Both the position numbers and the translations under genes were made by a program. The notes beneath the pieces were generated by a model. The model was not told where the DNA came from. It worked only from the letters and a program-made list of their open reading frames with translations, and did not search any database. From Klebsormidium nitens (Eukaryota; Streptophyta; Klebsormidiophyceae; Klebsormidiales; Klebsormidiaceae): 64,000 nucleotides of DNA. The stretch lies in the NCBI GenBank assembly GCA_000708835.1, contig DF237005.1, forward strand, positions 101,943 through 165,942, read 5' to 3'. This document shows, piece by piece, positions 22,901 through 33,971 of this stretch (position 1 is its first letter; each line of letters opens with the position of its first letter).

Positions 22901-25900
22901 GCATCGTCTGGAGCTTGGACTTCCAAACGTCAATTGCCGTGCAGCCTCGCCGGCAAAATAAGTGTAGGCTTCGACTTTCGTCCCGACCCTGATTGCTACT
23001 TTGCTCTGTTTCTTTGGGGCCCAGATTCTATTTCGTGTTATTTGCAGTCCTTTAAGCAATGAAGTCACGAACACGTGACCCGGCTCCCTTGCACAGATAT
23101 CAAGCCTTCAAGAAACGGATGCCTGTCAGTACCATCATGACACGTCGGACTGTTTTGCGATCGTACCTCGACACAAACTCGCGCATCCAGTTGTGGCAGC
23201 GAGACTGAAGCGGCTTGGAAGATACGTAAAACGCTTCGGGCTTTGAAATCAACCGTCTTTGGCAAAGCACAAAGGACACGAGGAACAGAGAAGACCACCC
23301 CTACACAGTCTGGCCGGATCCACAGTTTGACCCGTTGACTGTGCTCACACGAATCTCATTTGAGCTCTGAAATCCTAAGGTCTTGCAACTTCGACTGGTC
23401 GTTCAAGAAACTTAGATGGAAACGTTACCTTCGGAAGCACCAGTTGAAGGCTCTTGAGCGCGGGGAAAGTCGCCCGATCCACATGCACCGCAGTTCCCAA
23501 ATATGCAGGCAGCTGCAGCTTTTGGAGCCGGGGACACTCCGCCCCAAATTGCAGGGACGTCACACCGAAGGGCAGCCGGAGCTTCTGCACGGGGGGAAGG
23601 AGGTCTGTTTGTGGGCGCAGTGTCTACGTGTGTGAAAGGGTTGTACTTGGTGATTTTTCTGATCCAGAAAGCGTCGATTCTGATCATTCGGGGTGTTCGA
23701 AGGAGCATGATTGGCCGAAACACTCGCTCGTCGGGACTCAAATCAGTGAGTATTCATCGTCAATCTCCACAGGAACTGACATATGCTTTCAACTCAACGC
23801 TGACTCTGCCTCGGAATGTATGAAAATGTTCAGATCGACCGTCAAATAGGAAGGCAAAAAAGAGTCCCTGAGTGCCAAAACATTGCACAGAAGCTGGTCA
23901 ACAAGCTCGCTGAATGGACACAATACGAAATCGTACACAGAGACAGTCGACGATAGCGTTGGTGGAACTGAATTGCAGGCTCGAAGTCTCAAGGCAAGCA
24001 AGAGAGCCCTCTTCCAAATGGCAGCACGATATATTGGCTGCATGGATACGATTGGCTGTCTTTAGCACCAACCCAATACCATCAGCGGCTCCTTCACTGG
24101 CGGCTCTCTTAGGCGGCGTCGTCTGAACATGCGCTTATCGACACAAGTTATGAGCAGGAGCCTGCCTCTAAGAAGTCCGTCGCCAGCAGACGCCGCACAC
24201 TTTCCGGGGAGCAAATGTTGATGCGATGCTGAACGCTGCTTTCCAGCCGCGCTGACGTCATGTTGACGTCACGTGATGACGTCAAGACTCACCGACACGT
24301 GCCCCAAGGCCAGCCTGAGCTGCGCCACGTGCAGCGGCGCGTTCACGACGTTTTTGATTTTGAGCCTGACCAGCCGGGGAGTGGACACGTGCACGCGCGC
24401 GAGCTCTGCTGACATGATGATGACGTCTAGCTCGGCCAGGCTCGCGCTTTCGAGAACGAGCGCGTCGCAGCCTTTGTCGCACAGGACTTGCAGCTCGCGC
24501 AGCTTCTTGAGCGCGCTCAGCGGCTCCAGGTCCTGCATGGCGGAAAAGATTGGCGATCTGCGCAACATCACAAATTTACAGGTTTCATCACGAAATAGGG
24601 TCTCGCTTTCAAGCTCACGGAGTAAAGGGCCGGAATAACTCAAGTATCTGATCATTCCCGTGAAGCGTCAGTGTCCAGCAGAATAGATCTGTTTACGTCT
24701 AGATTACCGGGCTATGCATCTGATAATTCAAGCTGACCGCAGAAGAGGTTCCAGCACCTCGTTACGCCTCCGCTTTGACCGCACACACATTGAAACAGAA
24801 AAAGCCAGGACGCGTGGCATGTCCTGGCAGACGGATTTTCAAGACGTGTCCGTTTCCGTACCTCGCCAGCCTTGATAGATATCATGAGCTTCTCGATGTC
24901 AGCCGCGGCCCCGAGCGCTGACGTCAAACCCGCGGTTCCGGTCAAATCCACGTGGCGCAAACGCGGCGCCCATATCGCCGAAACGAACGGTACGTCCGCC
25001 TGCCGACGGGACCCAAAGCGTTGGACCCCCCGAACGTTTATATCTTCCAGCGCGGCGCAGGAAATTGCCAGATGCTTCCGACCGTCTAGGGGTTCCTTCA
25101 GGGCGCCGTAATATGCGGTGACCGCCCGGACGGTCGGGTGTTCGATGTTGAAGAACTGTGCGGCCGAGAACTGGAATCCAAGGCGCGCGGAAACAAGAGC
25201 GGGGAAGCCGCCGGACAGGACGAAGTCCGGTTCGGACAGAGCGCGGAGTTCGAGCGTCCGAAGGGCGAGGAGGCGAGTGCCGGCTTCAGACAGCGCCGCG
25301 CCGCTGATTGGAAAGCCCAGGTGGAGCTCCTGCAATGAAAACGTTCCGTAGTTTTGCTTTTGATGTTGATGAAGATTCCGCTCTTTTTTGCGAAAAGATT
25401 GACGCATGATTTTGAACTCAATCAAGAGCGTGCTTGTTGGATTATGAATCCTGTGAGGGCCCGACCTGCAAGAGAGACCCTTCGGAATGACGCGACTCGA
25501 AGGAGAAGTTTCAAACGCATGACACGGACGCTTTCTGTATTGAGATCACAAGGACTGTCGTGGCAGTGGCACCTCTTTCTGTGCATCCCTCTATTGCCCC
25601 CAAATTGACGTGACGACGGTCAAAGAGCCGATATCGCTCAGATCCTTCCAGTACCAGTCCGAAAGCTGGAAAATGACGCTCGCGCTGCTGACCAGTTTGG
25701 TGCCAATGACCTAAGCACAGCACGCAGTGTAACTTTTCACGCACCTTCAGGGCTGGGCAGTGAAGCTGCAAGTAGCTTGCTTGCGAACGCTTCCAAGCCA
25801 CACCTTGCCCTTCTTCTTCGTTGGAATCGAGTACTCCAACCATAAGAGCTGGGGTGTCCAATTCGCCTTCGTTGTCCAGTGGCAGGACGCTAAGCCTGAA

Positions 25901-28900
25901 CGAGACAACGACCCTCGTTGAAAGATGACCATCCCAGATTACGTTTGTGCGTCGAACGCGGAACCACATTCGCATTGCTTGTTGACAATCGTCTTTACAC
26001 GATCATCTATACAAAGCTGATTGATCTCCTTCTCGGAAACATCTGCCGGCCCAAATGTGGAAGAAACCCATGCTTCGGAAAAACTTAAAATTCCGGTTCG
26101 AGGAGGGATTGGCATCATTATCAAACGTAGCAAATTGCCAGGAACGTGACTGAGGGCGGCTCAACGGCTGTGTTTGCGTAGATCTGATGGGGGACTTGAA
26201 TGTTCTTCTTTTGAAAGCCGCTGCTTCGTGGGCTTTACTGACGGGCCAGTTGAAGGTGATGTGGTGGGCAGCGTTTGACCCGTTTCCCGACTCGGCAGAG
26301 ATTCAAAATCAGAGGTTGATATTCACAGAGAGAGGTCAGCGTTTACCAAGCTCGGTTTGTGGCTGGTTAAGAACCCTTCTACCAAACGAACGTGGTCCAT
26401 GTCTTGTTCAATGCCCTTCAATCAGTCGGGGGTAAGGGCGAAAGCTTCGTGCATTTCTGCTGCATTCAAGCGCTTCTGGTGGGCACTTTCGAAATGCATT
26501 CAATTGTCGACCAGACTGCGAAACAGTCTGGTTTCGAGCTTGTCGATAAGGACAGTTGTCAGAATCGTGGGGACGAGTTTTAGTGGGCTCAGGCATACAC
26601 TTATCGCTTAACGGTCCCCATCTGTTTTGGTGGTCAGATGCTGCCACGTGTCGTCCTCACGATCACTCGGGAGGACGACGGACTCGCTATGCAACTGATT
26701 GCCATGTCTTAGGACCTAGCCTTTCTCGAACACCGAAACCACCTGACCCCTAAACCGCCACGACCAAAGACACATGCAACCCATCTCTTCCTCTGACACG
26801 ACCGATCGGGATAAGTAGCTGACACGACCTATCGAACTCATTGACAAAAGCCTTCGAATCCACCGACAAAACCCATCGAACTCACCGACAGGACGCATCG
26901 AATGCCCCACAAACCCCTCAAAGACACTGACAACAACCCATCAACTTCGCTGGCACAGTCTCTCCAATCCGACGACGCGACCCATCGGTATCTTCGCGAC
27001 AAAACACACTGCCAACGGAATTCATCGAGAATGACGACACGACCCACTAAAACCACCTTCGAAGCCAACGAACTACCTGTGCGCTCTCGTCAGCACCAGC
27101 CGCCTGAGCCTTGGCATGTCGAACGCGCAGCTCCGGGGGTAGATAAACCCGTACATCTGTACCGTTTCGAGGGTCTTCGACAGGCAGACCCGGCTTTGAA
27201 CCACGCGCGCGTCGACGTGGCCGCCCGAGGCGCAGGACGACAGCGCCAGGTGGCGAAGCGCCGGGAAGTGACACGTTATCGCGTTGATCGTGTCAGTGCC
27301 TGCGCGGTGGAGAGGCGGGATGACGTCAGCGGGGAGATTTATTGTGAACGTAAGGAAGGAAACGACCGACGCCCGCACGCCAAAAAAGGGCCTTTGAACG
27401 GCGTTCTAGTCACAGGTCTATTCGGAAGTCGAGTACTGAGAACTGAGGGCGTCTGAGTCGAATTTTAGTCGCAGGTTCTCAATGCTCAAGGTATTCGATG
27501 TTACTGACATGTTCATCTTTTGACAAGTGTAACGTCTACCCTATCAGTCCAAGGGACATATCAGCACGAAAGAACGGTCCATATGAAGCTCTTGAACTCT
27601 CAGAAGCGGCAGAAGCTTCTTCCAAACGTGGGCGACCCTTCAGACACAGATCCCGAGAAAGAGATCCAACCCACCATCTTCATCCAGGTTAGAAGCCCGC
27701 AAACACGCAGTTTAGACGGGTCCACGCATGGGTCCACTCACAGTGCGCCGCGTCGGCCAGCCCATGTAGCGTCAGGCTCTGCAGGCCCTCGTGCCGCCAC
27801 GCCCCTTCAAAGTGCGCGAGCATCGCATACGGTAACTCTCGTACCACCCGGCGGTTGCGCAACAACCGGCGCACGGAGCCGCAGAAGTTCTCTGTGGGGG
27901 CCACCCGCTCCTGCGTTCCTGACCCCCCCGCCAACGACTCCCCGTCATTCTCGTCCAACGCAAGTCCTTCGTAGCCTCCGCCTTGAGGAGCGCCGTCCGC
28001 GTTCCCCCCTCCCCCCGAAAGCACGTTTTGCACTTGCAGTGGGCCAAGTATTGCCGAGCTCGGTTCCAAGTCTGCAGAAACCTCATCAATCACAAACAAT
28101 CCGGAATTGGGGTCTTCACAGTCGAGCCCTTCGAATTCCGTGTAGTCACTGTCGCAGTCCGACGTGTCTGAGGGCTCACATACGTCGTCGTCCGAGTCGC
28201 AGTCCGACGGTAGTTTGACCAGCCCGGGAGGGCTGTCGGGGTGCAGTCGGAGGCGCAAAGTTTCAAGGGCAGGGCATGTGTTGGCGACGGCGGCTATAAA
28301 CGCTCCCAGTACACTGCAGGAAGAATGACAAGAGATGTGTTTGTTTTCAACCAACAATGATAGAGCGATTGACGATGCCAAGCAGGGATTCATCTCAAAA
28401 TGGCGACTGCCCACATCCACCAAAAACCCTCCCATGTCAAAGTGCCCCTGGTCAGACGCTCCAATCACGTTGTATGATACGACAAGAATGTGGACAGTTA
28501 TAGAATAATCTAGATTGATATACAGGAAGATGCTTCTGAGCTCAGTCCCTTATCGCATGGCTCCTGCTTTATGAAAGCAAGGCTTGAATAAACCTGTGCC
28601 AATGGCTGCGGTTGTCCTTTTGGATTATAACTCCAACTAAAGATGGATCTTAAGGGGACCATGAAGCCTCTGAGCACCTTCTTCAGAGAGACTATTGCAA
28701 GCGTTTAGACACAAGCGCCTTCTAACCAATAAGAGTAGTGACAAAATAAACAGATACATTGTGTGAAGGGGCTCCAAGATGCCGATGCAGATTGTTGTTC
28801 TGAAGGTTGACAAAAGTGGTCTCTGAAGCAGACAAAAGTGGTCTCCGAAGCAGTCACTCAAAGGCAAATTGTCTGTAGATGCATCAGCAACTCTTCATTA

Positions 28901-29442
28901 ACACCCTCACATGTTATTCTAAGTAATGGATATTGATTAAGGGATCAAGCGTACCTGACAGAGCTCCTCTTGCGCACAAACTTCAGCTGTATCTCGCGCA
29001 GGTCCTTTTGCAGCAGCTGCGCAATGCCAGGCAGATCTGCCACTCGCACGCCCCTCCACTCCAGCGCCCCCAAACTAGTTGGCAGCTCCCCCACTTCTTC
29101 CATTGCCTCCAAGCACCCTGCACACTTGTTCCCCGCACTCTCATCCATTCGCAGGACCAATGCATTTTTTAAGAGCCCTGGCAGTCTTTTCATAAGACCC
29201 TTGAGCTCAACCGAGCTTTGAGGCTCCCTTCGAGCTGAAGAAGAGCTCTGATGATCGCTGGATTGCGGGGGCACTTTTGTGTAGAAACGTGCGGTGTTGT
29301 TGACATTGGGGACTTGCAGCGCGATGCTCTTAAAGCGGCGGCTGACGAAGGAGGCGCGCAAGAGGTCCTTGGCGCCTAGCGAGCTGAAGATGGACACCCA
29401 CTGTTGGTCCGGCAAGGCATCGCACCCGCTACTGGTCTCCAT
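19927..29442 (-). CDS. F-box/leucine-rich-repeat protein
   Basis: Eleven exons: 28955-29442, 27742-28313, 27077-27299, 25745-25895, 24862-25329, 24293-24532, 23429-23584, 22594-22752, 21723-22151, 21103-21248, 19927-20434. All phases agree and the sum is 3,540 nt (1,179 aa). The F-box is at residues 10-42 (LPDQQWVSIFSSL...LLRASFVSRRFKSIAL). Irregular LRRs follow through every exon, such as CPALETLRLRLH, FPALRHLALSSC, LLALRTLELRAL, CPRLQKLQLPAY, CPQLRELHLHV, CPSLETLVVAG and CPKLRELQVFSD. Such proteins are substrate receptors of SCF ubiquitin ligases, the F-box binding Skp1 and the LRRs the substrate; the substrate cannot be inferred. Exon 2 contains an acidic Asp/Ser/Glu-rich insert and exon 9 a Gly/Glu tract, both probably disordered loops. 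The protein is large for the class. Unlike the PDR and TRPML genes, its introns show no obvious exon-edge copies. Confidence 0.85.
26785..27055. repeat. Degenerate minisatellite in F-box intron 3
   Basis: The region is built from diverged repeats of about 21-27 bases around the core ACCGACAAAACCCATCGAACT. Recognisable units include CATTGACAAAAGCCTTCGAA, CACCGACAAAACCCATCGAA and CACCGACAGGACGCATCGAA. It lies in the long intron between exons 3 (27077-27299) and 4 (25745-25895), ending just past the exon 3 donor. Confidence 0.7.
28808..28852. repeat. 22-bp tandem duplication in F-box intron 1
   Basis: GACAAAAGTGGTCTCtGAAGCA occurs twice back to back with one difference (tCTGAA against tCCGAA). 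Confidence 0.85.
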
Positions 29443-30947
29443 TCTGGCGACGCGGAAGCTTGCATTAAAGGATGCGCGCGGGTTTGAGCCGAGCTTAGCT
29501 GCAATTGCGTTGGAGGCCTGCCAGCTGTTACATGATCAGACGTTGCCTTGAACCGCGGAGCAGCAACGATTTGCAGCCTTCAGATGGCGGATCAGGCCAA
29601 ACGCGGTGATGCTGCTGTGAACCAGACGCAGGCTCCGCATCACGCTAGCTGTCACTCGTTTCCCATTGGGCGGGCAATGCACCTGCTCAGTGCTGGAACA
29701 CGACAGTAATGTACATAGTGAAACACCCGCTTCAGCTTTCAAGCGGATCAACGAAACATGCCCATGAGCCAGAACACACAGAATGCTCTGAAAGTGGACA
29801 TTGAAAAGCGCGCCATGTACCTATGTATTGCGTCGACCGCAGATTAGGCTGCCAGGGTGGCAGTTGACCCTAGGTTTTACTGCTATGTTAGGTCTCAACC
29901 CAGCTTAACACCGCAAATCCCGTTATATATAGAATGCCACGTGGGCAGGATCTGGGGTCCTGCTTGCCACCCGTGGCACACGTGGGCTGTTACCCAATCG
30001 ACTTGCGCAGTCTTGCGGGGTCTCGGGGGATCATCCGGAGGAGCACCTGCGGGCTTCAATTAGTTCAATGATGGACACAATCCTAGCCCGAGCTTATCGC
30101 TTGCATCATGCATGATGATGAGATATGCCGCCAGCTGCAATAGATTATTGTTGTATCAAGTTGCAGCCGCCAGCTTGACAAGCCCTTAGCCAGGTCTCTT
30201 GTAGTCCAGGCTTTGAGCCAATCACAGCCCCCCGCCATCTGCCAGAACGACAAGTCTGCATGCAATTTGCCAGGGGAAGCGCCCAGTTGTGACGTACCGT
30301 ATCCAGACAGCCAACAGATTCGCCTCGCTAGCAAGGCGGCGGATAACTAAAACCTGCATGGCTGGCCAGCGATCTCCGTTCTGTGAGTCTGCCAACAGCT
30401 AGCCCCACATTGCCAGCTGCTCGCCAGCTGCCCGCCAGCGTCGTCTTCCTTGTAAGCAGAGTTACCAAGCGATGGGACATTCTGAAGTGTGGGTTGCAGT
30501 GCTGCAACTATCACACAAGTGGAATGTCGAAGCCGATTGCCATTCAAGGAGCCCCATGATGCTTCTATCAGCTGGCCACAAAAGGAACTTTAATGATCAG
30601 GAAATCTGTCATGAGTCAGTCTGACCTGATCCGATCCAATCCAGTTTTGAATGGCCTTGAATGCATGTGGAATAGTGCACCTCCACAGCTGCTGTCCAAT
30701 AGCACACGAGCTATATACCCAGATTCATTGGTAGCGTTGTAAGGGCTCAGCGCATTCCAACTCCAGGCAGCCCAGCTTGAAGTTCCGTTCTCTTCATTCC
30801 AAGACTTTTGGCGGATTCTTTTCACTGCAGATCTCAGCGGGTGCATCGAGCTCAAGCGCTTGGAAACTCAGGACTTCTGCAATCTTGTGCATGCACCTGG
30901 AGCGCTTCGAAGTTAGCTGAGAGCGCTACTGTGACGTCAGCTCCAAA
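29443..30947. promoter_or_regulatory. Divergent intergenic region between F-box and aquaporin genes
   Basis: About 1.5 kb separates two start codons facing away from each other. No gene is supported. GCCAGCTGC-like motifs, each with the E-box core CAGCTG, cluster at 30125-30435, three of them within 30410-30440. Confidence 0.35.
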
Positions 30948-32201
30948 ATGGCTCCCTCCAGCAACCGCATCCTATTCAAGGCCACGGCCGCAGAGTTCCT
31001 CGGCACTGCGCTGTTTCTCTTCACAACCATCAGCGCCGTAACCAGTTATGGAGCAGGAGTTTTGGCGCCCATTGGCGTAGCGGCTGTGTTTGGCTTAACC
31101 ATCTTCGTTCTGGAAATTGGTTTGGGAGAAACCTGTGGCGGGCACTTTAACCCTGCGGTCAGCCTCGGGGTTTTCATCAACGGGGGGATGGGGTACCTGC
31201 AGTTCATTGCCTACTGGTTAGCCCAGGTTTTGGGAGCGATCACTGGAGCATGCTTTGCCCGACTGTGTGTGGGAGACCCGGTGTATGAGGTCAGCACACG
31301 GTTGCTTCTCGTCGCATCGCATCTTTGCTGAATCAGATTGTCACGCAAAGTGACAGCATAAGAATCGTGTCATGTAGAGCATGGGGCACTTATTTCTCTT
31401 GCAGGTTCAACGTTGTGGCCCCATTGTGCAGGTTTCTGTGTTCCTTAGGTGTCTGGCCCTTTCTTCTTAAAAGTTCTAAATATCACTGAATTGTCTTGTC
31501 AATGTCTCTACATCTGTAACCTGCATTGCTCATACTGGGCATCTGAATGTCTGATTGCTGTGCCCTGGTTGCTCATTGGGTGCTTTGGAGCTGCCAACAT
31601 GGGCACTCAATCTTTGGCGTTCATGAATCCTTCCAAATTTCTGGCAAAAGGGGGCCGGAGAGCTCACTTCCACTGTTTCAATGGCTGCTGTCATCTCCAA
31701 ACATAAAAGTTCATACAAGGCAACCCACTATCATCACAATAATTATTGAAATACTCACGGCCTCCCCCGCAGGCCAATGGTCGAGCTATAAACATAGTGG
31801 GTACCGGCCACAGCACCGGACGGGCCTTCCTGGCTGAGGTAATCGCGACCGGGTTTCTGGTCCTGGTCGTGTTGCAAACCGCCGGCACAAAACGGAACAA
31901 GAAGAACCGACAAGCGCGGGCCTGGGCGCCTCTCGCCATCGGCCTCGTAGTACTCGTGGATCACTTGGCGCTCGTCAGTATTGACGGCTGTTCCATCAAT
32001 CCGGCAAGAAGTCTGGGGGCCGCGACAGCTGGCTGGAGCAAAACTCATGCGTCCTGGAACCAAATGTGGATTTTTGTTATTGCGCCCCTAGTTGGGGGTG
32101 CCGTTGCGGGGCTGTTTAAGAGGGTGGTGATTCCTTGGGGCGATAAGGCGGCGGGGGTCGATGAAGAGGCCGCGCCGGCTTCCGGCGACTCAAAAGTTTG
32201 A
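30948..32201 (+). CDS. Aquaporin (MIP family)
   Basis: Two exons, 30948-31289 and 31773-32201, joined in phase 0, encode 256 aa. Both signature boxes are canonical: GHFNPAVS (N68-P69-A70) and CSINPARS (N190-P191-A192). Aligning to the plant PIP pattern puts the aromatic/arginine constriction at F48, H178, C187 and R193. This F/H/C/R set is that of strictly water-selective animal AQP1, and is close to F/H/T/R of plant PIPs. The N-terminus is short, lacking the long cytosolic extension of PIPs, and loop B and E spacing match PIPs. Six membrane spans are expected and visible as hydrophobic stretches. The C-tail is acidic (DEEAAPASGDSKV). It probably transports water; the membrane (plasma or vacuolar) cannot be told from sequence. 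The intron (31290-31772) uses GTCAGC and a CCCCCGCAG acceptor. Confidence 0.93.
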
Positions 32202-33971
32202 AGATGGTGGGTTAAGTTAGTTGGGAAAATTTAATCGACGTTGAATACGATACCGAGTCCAAGTCCGCGGGCAGGATCTGCCTTTTACGGTCCACGGCTA
32301 AACATTGGCGCATTATATACACAGCACGGATAATTCCTCCACAGGTTATTTATACAGCCAGACACGTGTATAACGGTTCAGTAAGGAGTTTGGATGTTGT
32401 CTATATGTATCGGGCCAGAAAGCTCATCTATAACGTTAACGTACATTCGTCCAATTGGTCGCTCAAAACATTCAATTAAGGCACATGCCTTGTTGGGAAT
32501 ATCGTATAACGTTGGCAGCTGCGGGTCAGTTGAATGCGGGCTGAACCCAATCAAGGTAGGCACAGGATCTAATCTGTAATCTGCTCGCGGAGCTTGTGAT
32601 TACAAGAAATCGACGTAGCTGAAGACACAATCGGAAGCGTTCCAATCAATCAACTGTGGACAACTGCGTTAGTTGGGAGCTTTGTAAAGTATCTGTATGT
32701 ATGCTCATTCGTTTCACATGTAATCTCAAAGCGAGTCGCTTTCTGAAGGATGTGGAAGCGACAATGCACCGATCGCAGTCTCTTGAACCCCTAGACATTG
32801 TAGCTTGACCCGACAAAAGAATCTCCATCTCGAAGTCAACTTATATCGAACGAGATCATTCTTGCTTCGGATGGAGAGATCCACCTGTTGCAGTAAGCTT
32901 ACGAATGGCCCGGCATATGAAAAGCCAAAATGAATCTGCTTGGCCGCGCGTTGCAATAGCTAAGTTCAGCACATCACACTCGCCAAGCGTTACAGGCGGT
33001 CGAGACGTCAGTGCCGGGGCTGGACTTTCGGAGTAACTTTCCGCGCTATTGGCCTGGCCCGAATTGTCTCGTGGTACTTTGCCTACAAAGCTGCGGCCCC
33101 AAATACACGTCACCATTGTAGGTCGAGACTAAAAGTGACACTGATGTGAAATATTGAAAGGAAAACAGCTAGAGCACCGACATGCATGCATTCTTGTATA
33201 TAGTACACGATCTGCATGCGCATGTGCACGACCGATTTGCACATGCGTAGGAATACATTGAGGTACGGCAGATTGATCATGAAGGATATAAATGGAAGTG
33301 CGCTAGCCTGAACTCGGAAGGTAAGCCGCCAATTCATGCATGTGAGACATTAACCGTGCTTACTAGTGTATACGAGGCCTACTAGGCTAGGGCCATATCT
33401 AGTGATTTCTTGACAATTTATCAAACTTTGCTTCAGTAATTGTAAGCTTTGCATATCGGACGTACTTGCCAAGCAACTTGAAAACAGATTCCACGGGGGC
33501 GTTCCGAGCATTATGTGCAAAACTATGTAAAAGCGTGCCAGATATTTCTCCTTAGTTTTATTGAATGCTGTTTAATCGTGCAGACTCCTCAACAATTACG
33601 GGCGCTGGAATTTGACAGACTGAGTACAAAAATTCGTGGCGCCAAAACAATACGGACATACTGTTCATTGACAATCTAGCAATCGACAATGAGTATCGAC
33701 CACTTTGTATCGTCTGTTTAAACCGTGCAAATGCTGCCAGCGTGCCTCGACCTGAATTTTCGAAGATCTTATGAGCTGCAAGAACTGAGTTGTTGCTCTT
33801 AAGCTGTACACAAATTTCTATAAAAGGCAGAAATAAGTATTTGTCCCGGGGATGCTTGAAGGAAAATTGCGCAAGCTTTGACTCTACGTCGACAATCAAC
33901 AAGTGTGCAAGCTTTGACTCTACGACAAGCAGATGCAGCCCGCCGATGTTCCGTTCCGATGTTCCCCCGCT
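32202..33971. other. Convergent intergenic region
   Basis: It lies between the 3' ends of the aquaporin (plus) and PDR (minus) genes, and is AT-richer than the coding parts. AAGCTTTGACTCTACG repeats at about 33873 and 33909. I see no gene. Confidence 0.45.
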
